Source: Thiomicrorhabdus sp. (GTDB lineage: Bacteria > Pseudomonadota > Gammaproteobacteria > Thiomicrospirales > Thiomicrospiraceae). Taken from it: DNA of 38,308 bases. Where the stretch lies: assembly GCA_015487015.1 (NCBI GenBank), contig WFQP01000039.1:1-38308 (forward strand), in the 5' to 3' direction. This document shows positions 1 through 9,998 of this stretch, one piece after another (positions within the stretch are counted from its first letter, which is position 1; every line of letters starts with the position of its first letter). A program made the position numbers and the translations under genes. The notes beneath the pieces are model-generated. The model searched no databases and had not been told where the DNA came from. It saw nothing but the letters and a program-made list of their open reading frames with translations.

Positions 1-60
1 GTTCAACTTCCATAGGGTAATAATGGCAGGTAGTATAAAGGGATTTTGAAAAACAGGCAT

Positions 61-85
61 AAAAAAAGCGTCAAAAGACGCTTTT
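61..85 (-). terminator. Intrinsic terminator downstream of the minus-strand PEP-CTERM gene
   Basis: AAAAGCGTC-aaaa-GACGCTTTT hairpin; reading the minus strand it ends in a T-run. Confidence 0.75.
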
Positions 86-120
86 AAGGGCTATGGTATT
101 TTTTTATCTGTTTAGCTTAA

Positions 121-789
121 TTAAGCCGTGCGACGACGTCTCATGGCCATAAAACCAACCAATCCTAAACCGCCTAACATGAGGGCATAGGTGGATGGTT
201 CTGGTACCGCAGATACTTGAATTTCGGTGATGCTGTAATAATTGTCATCATAGCTAGGGTCATAATAGTTTCCTACAAAATTTGACATCGTAAATTGGTT
301 CACGAGAGGTGTTGGGTAGTCGAATTCAAATAAATCATTAATGCGGATGGAGTCGTTATTAAAGTCTCCAAAAGGGATTCCTGTTTCCGTGAAGCTAAGG
401 CCTAAGGTTGGGAAACTAAAGGTTACCTCTGTAATCTGACCTGGAATCTTGTTGTTTGTAGGCCCACCAAACAAGCTGACGCTGTTTAAGGCATAGTAAT
501 CATCTAAAAAAACGGTGATGGAGGTGTTGTCATCTCTACGAAACAGTTGTGTTGTCAATACACTGTTGCCAATAACCCCATCAGCAAGGGTTCCTGTGCC
601 ATCGTCATAGTTTTCAAGCCCTCCACCAATGTCTATAATATTTCCAGTATAACTGTGTGTCCAATCACCTGTTCCAGAAGGCGCAGCATTTTCAACGTTA
701 TAGCCAGTAATAGTGGGGGTGATGGGAGCTATGGCCAGTGCCGACGTGCTAAAAAACATGGCGGTAAGTAATAATGAGAGATTTTTCAT
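121..789 (-). CDS. PEP-CTERM sorting domain protein (secreted)
   Basis: N-terminal signal peptide MKNLSLLLTAMFFSTSALA; C-terminal VPEPSTYALMLGGLGLVGFMAMRRRRTA. Confidence 0.85.
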   Translation of the reverse strand: MKNLSLLLTAMFFSTSALAIAPITPTITGYNVENAAPSGTGDWTHSYTGNIIDIGGGLENYDDGTGTLADGVIGNSVLTTQLFRRDDNTSITVFLDDYYALNSVSLFGGPTNNKIPGQITEVTFSFPTLGLSFTETGIPFGDFNNDSIRINDLFEFDYPTPLVNQFTMSNFVGNYYDPSYDDNYYSITEIQVSAVPEPSTYALMLGGLGLVGFMAMRRRRTA

Positions 790-931
790 GAAGGTATTCC
801 TTTTGCAAAGAGTAGAATAAAATGATGTTATTTTCTTGCATCTTCACATAAATAAGGAATTTAGTCAAGTAGGTTTACTTACTCTCTTGTCTTATTTAGT
901 ACGACTTAATAGTGTACTTGTGGTCATCTCT

Positions 932-2623
932 TCAGGGGTACTCTTGAGTTTGATAGTGGTCGGCTAAGGTTTTAAGTTGTTCGCCTAGAGAGTAAAGCTG
1001 TTCAGAAAGAGCGGTGTTTTCTTGAACCTGTGCCGCATTTTGCTGTAATGAGTGATCCATTTCAGTAATCGAACTTGAGCTTTGTTGAACGCTTAAGGCT
1101 TGTTCTTGAGTTTGACGCGCTATTTCTGAGACCAATGCACTGACTTCGTTTACTTGATTTTCAGTGGCTTTTAATAGTTTAGCGGTATTTTGAACTTTTT
1201 CGGTACCAAGTTTGACGCGCTCCGTGGTTTGGCTAATGAGTTTTCCAATCTCTTTAGCGGCATCGGCAGAGCGTCCAGCTAAATTACGCACTTCGCCTGC
1301 GACGACGGCAAACCCACGTCCGTGTTCGCCTGCTCGTGCCGCTTCTACCGCCGCATTGAGCGCCAATAAGTTTGTTTGAAAGGCAATGCCATCGATGAGG
1401 CTGACAATATTGGTGATTTGCTCACTGACCTCTCGAATACTCTCCATTGCTTCGATGCTCTCTTGCATTGAAACTCCACCAGCTTGTACTGATGTCATGG
1501 CCGATTGGGTAATCTCCTGTGAGCGTTTAGAGTGTTCGGTTGATTCATTAATTTGAGTACTAAGCTCTTGCATGGTGGTTGATGTCTCTTCAATATCCCC
1601 CGCTTGTTTTTGAATACGTTGTGATAAATCTTGATTGGAATGGGATACTTTTTGAGCATTACTGGCAATTTGGTGGGCTTGTGTTCTGAGTTTGCCAAAG
1701 GATTGACTGAGTTGTTCATTTCCTTCATTAACGGCTTTTTTTAAACGATTCCAGTCCCCTTGGCACTCCATATCAATACGTTGTGTTAAGTCACCGTTTG
1801 CCATGGCATTTAAAATACCCGCACTGAGTTCCAGTATTTTTTCATCGTGAACTTGCAGGGTAATGTCTCGAACAAATTTAATTACTCTAATTGGGTTACC
1901 ATCGGCATCATAAACGGGGTTATAGTTGCCTTCAAGCCAAGCAATGCCTCCTCCTTTTCCAACACGTTCAAAGCGACCACTAAATATTTCACCTTTTGCC
2001 AATCGCTGCCAAAAGGCTTTGTATTCAGCAGAATTACGATACGTTTCTGTGGTAAACATAGAGTGGTGCTTGCCTACAATTTCATTGAATTGATAGCCTA
2101 CAATTTCTAAGAAATTTTGATTGGCACTTAGAATGATGCCATTGAGATCAAACTCGATGCGTCCAAGCACTCTATTGATGGCATCGAGTTCCGCTTTTTG
2201 AGCTTGTTCTTTTAATATGTCGTCCGTAATATCACTGGCCAGTTTAACGACTTTAATAACGTTCCCTTGAGGGTTTCTAACGGGAAAGTAGGTGGCATGA
2301 ATATGACAAAAAGATCCGTCTTTTTTGACGCGCTTAAAGCTTCCTGACTGTACATGAGCCGTGGCTAACTCTTTCCAAAATGTTTTATATTGCGGGCTAT
2401 TTTTATCTTCTTCGGTTAAAAACATGGAGTGATGTTGGTTTACAACTTCATTTTCAGCGTAACCCACAAGGTTTAGAAAGTGGTCATTGGCTCTCAGTAT
2501 TTTGCCATTGGGTGAGAATACTATGACTGCGGTAAAGGCTTTAAAGGCTTCTTGTGTGGCAAAAAGTTCTTCTACTTGCTCTTTTAAAAGAGTGATTTCT
2601 TTTTTTTCTGCTGAACAAAACAT
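932..2623 (-). CDS. Methyl-accepting chemotaxis protein with two tandem PAS domains, no obvious TM segment
   Basis: Two repeated PAS segments ([16 protein letters not shown].. and [16 protein letters not shown]..), HAMP-like segment, conserved signalling hairpin [44 protein letters not shown]. Confidence 0.93.
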   Translation of the reverse strand: MFCSAEKKEITLLKEQVEELFATQEAFKAFTAVIVFSPNGKILRANDHFLNLVGYAENEVVNQHHSMFLTEEDKNSPQYKTFWKELATAHVQSGSFKRVKKDGSFCHIHATYFPVRNPQGNVIKVVKLASDITDDILKEQAQKAELDAINRVLGRIEFDLNGIILSANQNFLEIVGYQFNEIVGKHHSMFTTETYRNSAEYKAFWQRLAKGEIFSGRFERVGKGGGIAWLEGNYNPVYDADGNPIRVIKFVRDITLQVHDEKILELSAGILNAMANGDLTQRIDMECQGDWNRLKKAVNEGNEQLSQSFGKLRTQAHQIASNAQKVSHSNQDLSQRIQKQAGDIEETSTTMQELSTQINESTEHSKRSQEITQSAMTSVQAGGVSMQESIEAMESIREVSEQITNIVSLIDGIAFQTNLLALNAAVEAARAGEHGRGFAVVAGEVRNLAGRSADAAKEIGKLISQTTERVKLGTEKVQNTAKLLKATENQVNEVSALVSEIARQTQEQALSVQQSSSSITEMDHSLQQNAAQVQENTALSEQLYSLGEQLKTLADHYQTQEYP

Positions 2624-2736
2624 ATATATTCCCGTATAAAAGGGCTTTTGTCAGCCCAGAAAATGAGTGTTTAACGAGCTAAATTACGGTGTACAGTGTA
2701 AGTTTTAAGAAATTCAGTATGCCAATGTTTTTAAAA

Positions 2737-2773
2737 AAACAAGCCGTAATATTACCTATTTATGGGCTTGTTT
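2737..2773 (-). terminator. Hairpin terminator after the exonuclease gene
   Basis: AAACAAGCC ... GGCTTGTTT inverted repeat with flanking A/T runs. Confidence 0.6.
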
Positions 2774-2782
2774 GATTTTTAG

Positions 2783-3664
2783 TTATTTTGCCCGTACCGA
2801 AAAGCTATCCGTGGCACTTAATTTAACCACAGTAGGGTTAGGGGTATTGTGCTCGATAAGCCAAGCCAGTTCATCTTGTAATAGGGCATCTTCCATCACT
2901 TTTTGCCATACACGCTCGGAGACATTCCAACGATATCCTCGGCTACGCAGGTCGTCTTTAATATCAAACGGCGCACCCGAGGCTTTCAGCAGTGATTTAC
3001 TTTGACGTACTGCATGCAGTAAAAAGCTCAGAGCGGGTTGTTGAGAATCCGAAATAGGAAGCGACAGCAGTTGGCAGAGGGCTTGCACATCATCCAATGC
3101 TCGGTGTGCGGAGTAGAAAAATTGCCCAATTTTCCAGCACAAAAACTCTTGGCTTTTAGAGCCAACATCGGCTAAGTTTGTCCAGTCGATTTGAGCCACA
3201 GAGCAGCCCCAAATTTTATTGATAAACAGATCGTGATAGCGTTCTAAAATAGGACGATCAAACCCTGCATTGTGTGCCACGCATAGTTGTACGGGGGCGA
3301 TGTCCACTTCCACCTCTTCCCATGGGATTTGATGGCCTTGCACATCGTTTAAGGTGAGTCCCGTTACGCGAGTCACTTCGGCACTGATCTCTCCTTCGGG
3401 CTCATTTAAGAAATTTTTGGCACACAATACGCGGTAAAAATGCCCCGAGGAATCAAACTCAATCACCTGATAGCCCAGCTCAATGATTTCACAGTTTTCA
3501 GTATCCAACCCCGTGGTTTCGGTATCAATAATACAAATACGGTGGCAATTGTTTGGCGTAGGCTCATTAAAGACAGTTTTAGGCTGTAGTCGAGCAAGCA
3601 CTTGATAGTCATCAGATTGATTGAGTTGTTCGGCACAAAGGGCTAGGGGGCTGGATTCAGACAT
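2783..3664 (-). CDS. 3'-5' exonuclease, DnaQ/RNase T-like (DEDD)
   Basis: IIDTETTGLDTENCEIIELGYQ ExoI motif, VAHNAGFDRPIL, HRALDDVQALCQLL; start taken at internal ATG (MSESSPL) rather than the longest ORF start at 3721. Confidence 0.85.
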   Translation of the reverse strand: MSESSPLALCAEQLNQSDDYQVLARLQPKTVFNEPTPNNCHRICIIDTETTGLDTENCEIIELGYQVIEFDSSGHFYRVLCAKNFLNEPEGEISAEVTRVTGLTLNDVQGHQIPWEEVEVDIAPVQLCVAHNAGFDRPILERYHDLFINKIWGCSVAQIDWTNLADVGSKSQEFLCWKIGQFFYSAHRALDDVQALCQLLSLPISDSQQPALSFLLHAVRQSKSLLKASGAPFDIKDDLRSRGYRWNVSERVWQKVMEDALLQDELAWLIEHNTPNPTVVKLSATDSFSVRAK

Positions 3665-3724
3665 ATTGGCTCTCTTAATGGTTGTGGTAGGCGACTTCCT
3701 TTTGAGTAGGAATTGTAACAACCC

Positions 3725-4156
3725 TTATTGGATTTTAAATCGGTTTTTAAGTTTTTTAAGTACTTGTTGCTGTTTGATCCAAAAACAGATCAGTTGAATT
3801 TTTAAGGTGAGAAACCAAGACAAATGGAGTTGAAGTTGGCAATCAATTTCGATCTGTTTGCCTTTTTGTGCAAAGTGGATGACAGATGGCTGGTATTGAA
3901 TGCCCGCTTTGATTGATGGAGAGAGTTGCTTGGCCAGTGCGCGTGGCACATAACCTAAGAGCAACTTGGCTTTGGAGTTGGTTTCAGCGGGGGGGTAAAT
4001 AGGGCTGTAAACCTGAATGGCGTGCGGGTCGTAAGGGTTATCGGGTTCAGGCTTTAATATTAAAGGCATGTTTAGGGTGAGGCATTGTGTTTCAAGCGCC
4101 AGCTCAGCAGCATAATAGAAAGTTCCTTTTACGGGAAACTGAATGGTTTTGATCAT
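3725..4156 (-). CDS. HIRAN domain protein
   Basis: FYYAAELALETQCLTLNMPLILKPEPDNPYDPHAIQVY...LLGYVPRALAKQL typical HIRAN pattern. Confidence 0.75.
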   Translation of the reverse strand: MIKTIQFPVKGTFYYAAELALETQCLTLNMPLILKPEPDNPYDPHAIQVYSPIYPPAETNSKAKLLLGYVPRALAKQLSPSIKAGIQYQPSVIHFAQKGKQIEIDCQLQLHLSWFLTLKIQLICFWIKQQQVLKKLKNRFKIQ

Positions 4157-5175
4157 ATCGTACGCTCATCAAATGGCTCTTGGTGATAGAGGTTGCGCTG
4201 TTTTTCGGTTAAAGAGAAGATACGTGTTACTTGCTTGATAGGGCAGACAAATTCGAGCTGATCGGCGGTGAGCTGTAAGTCGAGCTGAGGGACGCTACTG
4301 TTTAGCTCAAGGTTTCCGTATAAGCGATCCCCCACAATCGGATAACCTGCTTGTGATAAGTGTGTGCGTATTTGATGCTTTCGCCCCGTCTCAATGCTAA
4401 TTTTCACACGGGATAGTTGAGGTTTAGACGCTTGAAGAGATGAAATAGAGGGGGGGGAGAAATTCTTTAATAACTGTACATGGCTTATGGCTGGCTTCTC
4501 TTGCACTGGTGTGCTAAATGTTTGGGGTGTGGAAGGAAACTCCCTCCAAACATTGGCTTGATAACACTTCTTAATCTGTTTTTGTTCAAACAGTTGACTC
4601 AATTGAGTCGCCATTTTTTTACTGTGTGCAATCAGCATTAAGCCACAAGTGGCACGGTCTAAACGGTGTACAATCCAGCACTGGCGAGGTTGGTTATTGG
4701 GCAGATAATGCATCTCAATCCAACGGTACAGAGCAGTATGGTCGGCCCATTTAGAGCCTTGAGATAACATTCCTCGGGGTTTGATCCAAACCGAATACTG
4801 CTCAAAATCAGCCATTAAAGTAGGGGGTGTTGGTTCAGTGTGTAAGAGGTCTGGGGCATAATAAAAGTCCAGTCGATCTCCATGATTGAGTTTGTTTTTA
4901 AGTCGTCTTAATCGTTCGGGTTTACGAGGATTAGCGTGTGAATTATTTTCTCCTCCCTCCGTTTTTAAGCGGGCTTTAGTAACCCAAACGGCTCCTTGTT
5001 GGGCGTAGTACTTAAGAGCCTGTTTGCTGATGTTCAGCTCCGAATACTGGCTGTGTAAATGGCTGTGTAGTTGCTCTAATGCGTGGGCACCTTGTTGTTG
5101 AATCACAAGCGTTATATGGTGTTTTATGGGGGGTAAAGGCGAGGGCATCGTTTGAAGTACACTTAATAGAATCAA
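4153..5175 (-). CDS. RluA-family pseudouridine synthase
   Basis: HRLDRATCGLMLIAHSKK catalytic motif, GRKHQIRTHLSQAGYPIVGDRLYG; ATGA overlap with the HIRAN gene. Confidence 0.9.
   Translation of the reverse strand: MILLSVLQTMPSPLPPIKHHITLVIQQQGAHALEQLHSHLHSQYSELNISKQALKYYAQQGAVWVTKARLKTEGGENNSHANPRKPERLRRLKNKLNHGDRLDFYYAPDLLHTEPTPPTLMADFEQYSVWIKPRGMLSQGSKWADHTALYRWIEMHYLPNNQPRQCWIVHRLDRATCGLMLIAHSKKMATQLSQLFEQKQIKKCYQANVWREFPSTPQTFSTPVQEKPAISHVQLLKNFSPPSISSLQASKPQLSRVKISIETGRKHQIRTHLSQAGYPIVGDRLYGNLELNSSVPQLDLQLTADQLEFVCPIKQVTRIFSLTEKQRNLYHQEPFDERTI
4450..4464 (+). repeat. Dispersed poly-G motif copy (G8AGAAATT) inside the RluA-family gene
   Basis: GGGGGGGGAGAAATT. Confidence 0.8.
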
Positions 5176-5266
5176 TGTGTAATAGTATAAATGAGTTTAA
5201 AATTTAATTTACAATGAGTCGACCTAATTTACCAAAAGCTAACCAAGTTATTTAAGCGTTTACACA

Positions 5267-6073
5267 ATGTTAAATCTATTTACCGATACGCAACCCTTAA
5301 CGCACCATCAAGTGGGCGTACACACTTTGCCCATTGTGCGTACGGTACGAAAAAACTCAATTGCGTTAAAACATCGTGAATCTCGCCACTCTCGCAACCG
5401 TGGAGGGGAGGTGGTGATTTTAGTACCTAAGACGTACTCGAATAAACGGCTTAAAAAGGTGTTGTTATCGAATCAAACGTGGTTAGAGCAAAGTTTAAAC
5501 CGTTTGACATTACGTTTACAAAAGGCAATATCTTTGCCTAAATTTTCAGGTAAAAAAGGGGAATCGTTCTCTTTTTTAGGCGAAGAGGTAGTGGTGGTTT
5601 ATGAGTTGGCTGAACCAAAAGGGAAGGAAGTTTCCCCCCCCCCTATGGTTCATATTAAAAATAAACAGTGTACCATTCGGTTGATTCAGGCCCGTTCTTT
5701 AAAGAGTGAGCGGCAAGTCTGTTTGGTAATTGAGTCTTTTATGAAACAGGCTTTACAGGATTATCTCTCCCCTGTTCTAGAACACTATGCCCAACGCATT
5801 GGGGTAATGTATCAAGCCGTGACCGTTAAAGGCTACAAAGCGCGTTGGGGCAGTTGCTACTCCGATGGGCGATTGCAATTTAACTGGCGTTTAATACAAG
5901 CGCCTAGTTGGGTGGTTGATTATGTGGTGGTGCATGAACTGTGTCATTTGGTTCACCCTAATCACTCCAGAGATTTTTGGGCATTAGTGCAAGCGCATTA
6001 TCCCAAAACCAATGAAGCCAAGGCGTATATAAAACAACATGGTAAACAGTGGATTTCGTTTTTACAAAAATAA
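5267..6073 (+). CDS. YgjP/DUF45-type metallopeptidase
   Basis: RWGSCYSDGRLQFNWRLIQAPSWVVDYVVVHELCHLVHPNHSRDFW (HExxH). Confidence 0.88.
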   Translation: MLNLFTDTQPLTHHQVGVHTLPIVRTVRKNSIALKHRESRHSRNRGGEVVILVPKTYSNKRLKKVLLSNQTWLEQSLNRLTLRLQKAISLPKFSGKKGESFSFLGEEVVVVYELAEPKGKEVSPPPMVHIKNKQCTIRLIQARSLKSERQVCLVIESFMKQALQDYLSPVLEHYAQRIGVMYQAVTVKGYKARWGSCYSDGRLQFNWRLIQAPSWVVDYVVVHELCHLVHPNHSRDFWALVQAHYPKTNEAKAYIKQHGKQWISFLQK

Positions 6074-6118
6074 AATTCCCCCCCCACCCTCTATTGTCTT
6101 TCTTTTTGAGTAAATAAA

Positions 6119-8971
6119 ATGATAAACCAAATTCATATTACCGCCAACAGTCGTTTAAGTGCGACTTTAAAAGCACATGCCATTCAAAGCAAGCACACTT
6201 CGGTGGCCGAAACTCCGTTGGTGATGACCTTGGTGCAGTGGTGGCAACAGTGGCGGGAGACGTGTTTGATTCGGGGCGAATTACCGTTAGAAGAGCTGCC
6301 CACCAAGGTGTTAAATAGTTTTGAATCGCTCTGGCTGTGGGAGCAGGTGTTGCAACAGACGATGGAGAGTCGAGAACAGGGGGGGGAGAAATTTGAACCC
6401 TCGGATGAAACGATGGTTGAATCTTTGACTGAGCCTCAATCTGAAACGCCTCGTGTTAACCAGTCGATTGCCCTGCTCAATGTGGCCAGCACTGCCAAAT
6501 GGTTGCAACAAGCGTGGGCGCTCTCTCAAGAGTGGTTACCAGAGTCTTGGTTAGATTCACCCTATTTATCCGACGAAGCGTACCTGTTTAAACAGTGCCA
6601 AACCCGTTACCAGCAAACCTTAGAGCGTAACGGTTGGCAGGATGAAGTACTGGCACAACAGCAAATGTTAGACTGGCTGGCGCAGGACAAAGGGGCATTG
6701 CCACAACAGTTTATCCTGCATGGTTTTGATGATGTTCCGCCATTTATGCAGCAGTGGCAACGCATTGTTGAAGCGCGTGGCGTATTGTGTAAAACCGTTC
6801 CTGTCACCACCGTTCCCCCCTCTCAAACTGCTTTTTTATACGATGCGCAAGACGCACAAGATGAAGTGCAGCAGATTGCGCTATGGTGTGTAGCGCAGTG
6901 GCAAGCCCTGTCTCAAACCAAGCCAGTATCTGAGGTTAAAATAGGGGTGGTTTCGCCCAGTTTAGCGGACTATAAATCAGTATTAACTCACACGTTAGAC
7001 GAACAGTTGTTTGCACAAGGGTTACAACCTTTGCAAACGCAACGCACCCAGCCACCCTTTTACAATCTCTCGTTAGGGGTTCCGTTGTCGGAGTGTGCCT
7101 TAGTGCAAAATGCACTGCTCAGTATGCAACTGTTTTTAATGCCCAATAAATCGTGTGATTATCAAACATGGAGTTTATGGCTTACCTCAGCGTACACCAG
7201 CGGGGATTGGGTAGAGAGACAGCAAGTTGATGCCGCGTTTCGTCAACTACAATGGGCCAGCTTTTGTTGGCCAACGTTATTGGAGACTAAGGCCGCTAAA
7301 AACCTGCCTAAGGCGTTGTTATCGTTGCTACAAAAAGAGGTGGTTCAGGCCAAAGAAAATAACTATTCGACCTGCTCTCTACCAGCCTTTGTTACCGAGT
7401 GTAGAGCCTTGTTACAGCGTATAGGTTGGGTGAGTGCACGGGGGTTAAGCAGTGATGAATACCAACAAAAACAGGCGTTTGAACAGGCGCTTACCCAGTT
7501 TGCAAGCTTAACCGAAATCAGTGGAAAACAGTCTATTCAGGCATGGTTATCCCGTTTTAAAGGCTTTTTGAGCGAACAGTTGCACCAGTCGCAAAGCAAA
7601 GGTTTGCAACCGATTCAGATTATGGGAGTGCTGGAAGCGGGGGGGCAGGAATTTGATGCACTTTGGGTGATGGGCTTAACCGATGAGGCATGGCCCAGAG
7701 CGGCCAACCCCAACCCCTTTTTACCGATGGCGCTACAGCGAGAGGTGGGTGCGCCGCGTTGCGATGCCAAGCGTGAGTTAACTTACGCCCAGCAGGTCAC
7801 CGAACGACTGGCAAGCAGTGCGCCCGATATGGTTTGGAGCTACGCCCAGCATAAAAATGATGCCGAACAACTGCTCAGTCCTTTAATTGAAAAAATGGAT
7901 TTACAAGCGTATGCGGCCAAACCGTATCAATCGTTGGCATTGCAATCGTTTCAACAGCGTGGAGAAAATTCACCACAATGGGTGTTGGATGCCCACGCAC
8001 CTGAAATTCCCATCCATCAGAAAGAAGAGAGCATTGCCCCTGGTGGTACGGGATTTTTAAAGGCACAAAGTCAGTGTCCATTAATGGCCTTTATGGAGTA
8101 TCGCTTGGGCGCTAAATACGGACTGCAATCGGTTGAAGAGGGGGTGCAAACCAATAAACAAGGCATTTTAGTCCACCGAATATTAGAGCTATTTTGGCAA
8201 GAAACTCAAACCCAAGTGGCGTTGTTGAGCTTGAATGAAGAAGCCTTAATGGCTCGTTTGCAAACTCATATTGAACAGGCATTTGAAGAGGCATTTTCCA
8301 AGGTTGATACGCCCTATTTAAGACAGGAACAAAACAGACTGTTTGAGTTATGTATTAACTGGCTTGATATGGAAAAACAACGCCCCAGTTTTAGCGTGAT
8401 AGAAACCGAAAAACAACACAATATTGAGCTGGCAGGCATCCATTTTAAAGTGGTGATTGACCGTGTGGATAAAGTGTATGAAGGTGAATCCTTGTCCGAG
8501 ACAGGGGGGGGGGAGAAAATTATTTTAGACTATAAAACAGGGCTGGCTAAGGTCAGTGATCTGCTTAAAACACCCAATAAAGCACCTCAATTAGCGGTAT
8601 ATTTACACGCGATGTCCGATTCAAATACAGAAAACGACAATGTCGCTGGCATTGGCTACGGAATCTTACACTCCGATGACGGCGTTAAATTAAATGCCAT
8701 CGTGTCTGAAGAGGGGGGTTTGCCAAAATCCCGTTCTATCACCGTATTTGCCAAGCTGGCTGAAAAAGAGGGGGGGGAATTTTTTGAAACCACTTGGATA
8801 CACTTTTTAGAGCATTTAAAAATACAAGTATTAGAACTGGCACAACAAATTCAACAAGGCTTTGCCCCGATGGTGTTTGATAAAGAGACCGATCTTCAAT
8901 ACGCCCACTGTAAGCTGGCTTTACGATTGCCTGAAGTGAAGCTGCAATCGAGTGCAATGACTGACCCTTGA
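6119..8971 (+). CDS. AddB-like PD-(D/E)XK nuclease / inactivated helicase ('probable DNA repair protein' family)
   Basis: GVLEAGGQEFDALWVMGLTDEAWP, C-terminal nuclease VVIDRVDKV...IILDYKTG; followed downstream by an AddA-like UvrD helicase. Confidence 0.8.
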   Translation: MINQIHITANSRLSATLKAHAIQSKHTSVAETPLVMTLVQWWQQWRETCLIRGELPLEELPTKVLNSFESLWLWEQVLQQTMESREQGGEKFEPSDETMVESLTEPQSETPRVNQSIALLNVASTAKWLQQAWALSQEWLPESWLDSPYLSDEAYLFKQCQTRYQQTLERNGWQDEVLAQQQMLDWLAQDKGALPQQFILHGFDDVPPFMQQWQRIVEARGVLCKTVPVTTVPPSQTAFLYDAQDAQDEVQQIALWCVAQWQALSQTKPVSEVKIGVVSPSLADYKSVLTHTLDEQLFAQGLQPLQTQRTQPPFYNLSLGVPLSECALVQNALLSMQLFLMPNKSCDYQTWSLWLTSAYTSGDWVERQQVDAAFRQLQWASFCWPTLLETKAAKNLPKALLSLLQKEVVQAKENNYSTCSLPAFVTECRALLQRIGWVSARGLSSDEYQQKQAFEQALTQFASLTEISGKQSIQAWLSRFKGFLSEQLHQSQSKGLQPIQIMGVLEAGGQEFDALWVMGLTDEAWPRAANPNPFLPMALQREVGAPRCDAKRELTYAQQVTERLASSAPDMVWSYAQHKNDAEQLLSPLIEKMDLQAYAAKPYQSLALQSFQQRGENSPQWVLDAHAPEIPIHQKEESIAPGGTGFLKAQSQCPLMAFMEYRLGAKYGLQSVEEGVQTNKQGILVHRILELFWQETQTQVALLSLNEEALMARLQTHIEQAFEEAFSKVDTPYLRQEQNRLFELCINWLDMEKQRPSFSVIETEKQHNIELAGIHFKVVIDRVDKVYEGESLSETGGGEKIILDYKTGLAKVSDLLKTPNKAPQLAVYLHAMSDSNTENDNVAGIGYGILHSDDGVKLNAIVSEEGGLPKSRSITVFAKLAEKEGGEFFETTWIHFLEHLKIQVLELAQQIQQGFAPMVFDKETDLQYAHCKLALRLPEVKLQSSAMTDP
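6379..6394 (+). repeat. Dispersed poly-G motif copy (G8AGAAATTT) inside the addB-like gene
   Basis: GGGGGGGGAGAAATTT, encodes GGEKF. Confidence 0.8.
8504..8524 (+). repeat. Dispersed poly-G motif copy (G10AGAAAATTATT) inside the addB-like gene
   Basis: GGGGGGGGGGAGAAAATTATT, encodes GGGEKII just before LDYKTG. Confidence 0.85.
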
Positions 8972-9011
8972 GGTTTCCTTAGGTCTTGTACCGTCAGTCG
9001 TTATTTTTTTT
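8959..9011 (+). terminator. Possible terminator after the addB-like gene
   Basis: GACTGAC ... GTCAGTC arms followed by a T-rich run; loop is long (27 nt). Confidence 0.4.
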
Positions 9012-9220
9012 GTTGTAGATGAAGTGGCTTTATTCCTAGGGTTTTTTACAGGGGGGTTAGGTGTTAATATGCATGTTTATTGCATTTTTATAGGGGTTTT
9101 TGTAAACTAAAGGGGCTTGGAGAAATAAGAGTCGTCTCGAAAAATTACTTTTATTCTAGGACAAGCTTCTAACCAATCAATAGTTTGTATGTCATTAAAT
9201 TGTAATTTTAGGGGAAGAAA

Positions 9221-9835
9221 ATGAAAAAAGTAATTGGATTTTTAGCACTTGGCCTTTTTGTTTTTATGGGCTCTGCAAACGCTGCCACAGTCATAGACTT
9301 TGAAGATGCTTATGATGATTTAGGCTATACAGGGCAGCCAACAAATTATTATTCAGCGGATGGTTTAACAATAGGAGGCAATTATTTTGGTTTAATTGGA
9401 GGGGTTTTCCAAGGAGATCCAGGGAATTTTGACATTGATGGTACGAATGGCCCATCATCATTAGCTGTAAACACGATTGGTCATACAATAGATTTAATGT
9501 TTGATTCTGCAGTAAATTTAGATTTAGACTTTGGTGTTTCATTCGGTGAGACATCTAATGTAACGATTAGTTCCTATTTAAATGGTGGGCTGATAAATAG
9601 CTCTTTAAATACTTATACTGACACGATTAATAATGGTCTAGGAACTTGGTCAACGTTAAGTTGGTCAAACATTGACCGAGTAACGCTTAATGCCACAAGT
9701 GGATGGCGTGCTTGGTCGGTCGATAATCTTAGTATCTCTCCTGTGCCAGAGCCTAGTTCTATTGCTCTGATGTTAGGTGGTTTAGGGTTAGTTGGCTTCA
9801 TGGCGGCGCGTCGTCGTAAAGTAGGAGGCGCTTAA
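9221..9835 (+). CDS. PEP-CTERM sorting domain protein
   Basis: MKKVIGFLALGLFVFMGSANA signal; VPEPSSIALMLGGLGLVGFMAARRRKVGGA C-terminus. Confidence 0.87.
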   Translation: MKKVIGFLALGLFVFMGSANAATVIDFEDAYDDLGYTGQPTNYYSADGLTIGGNYFGLIGGVFQGDPGNFDIDGTNGPSSLAVNTIGHTIDLMFDSAVNLDLDFGVSFGETSNVTISSYLNGGLINSSLNTYTDTINNGLGTWSTLSWSNIDRVTLNATSGWRAWSVDNLSISPVPEPSSIALMLGGLGLVGFMAARRRKVGGA

Positions 9836-9865
9836 GTCGTTACCCGTTGTGTTGGTTTTTAATAG

Positions 9866-9898
9866 GGTGTTGGTTTGTATAAATCAACGCCTTTTTTT
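9866..9898 (+). terminator. Intrinsic terminator after PEP-CTERM gene
   Basis: GGTGTTGGTTT-gtat-AAATCAACGCC stem (with GU pairs) followed by T7. Confidence 0.7.
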
Positions 9899-9998
9899 AT
9901 GTTATAAAAAAGGTAAACTCATTTCTTTATAAATCCGCCCGCCACAGCTCACTGTTGTATAATTTTCCGATACTTTTCATTAATCGGTTTCCTCCCCC

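Noticed and set aside
547-771. 74-aa plus-strand ORF
   Set aside because: Antisense to the PEP-CTERM gene, with no domain or convincing ribosome-binding context
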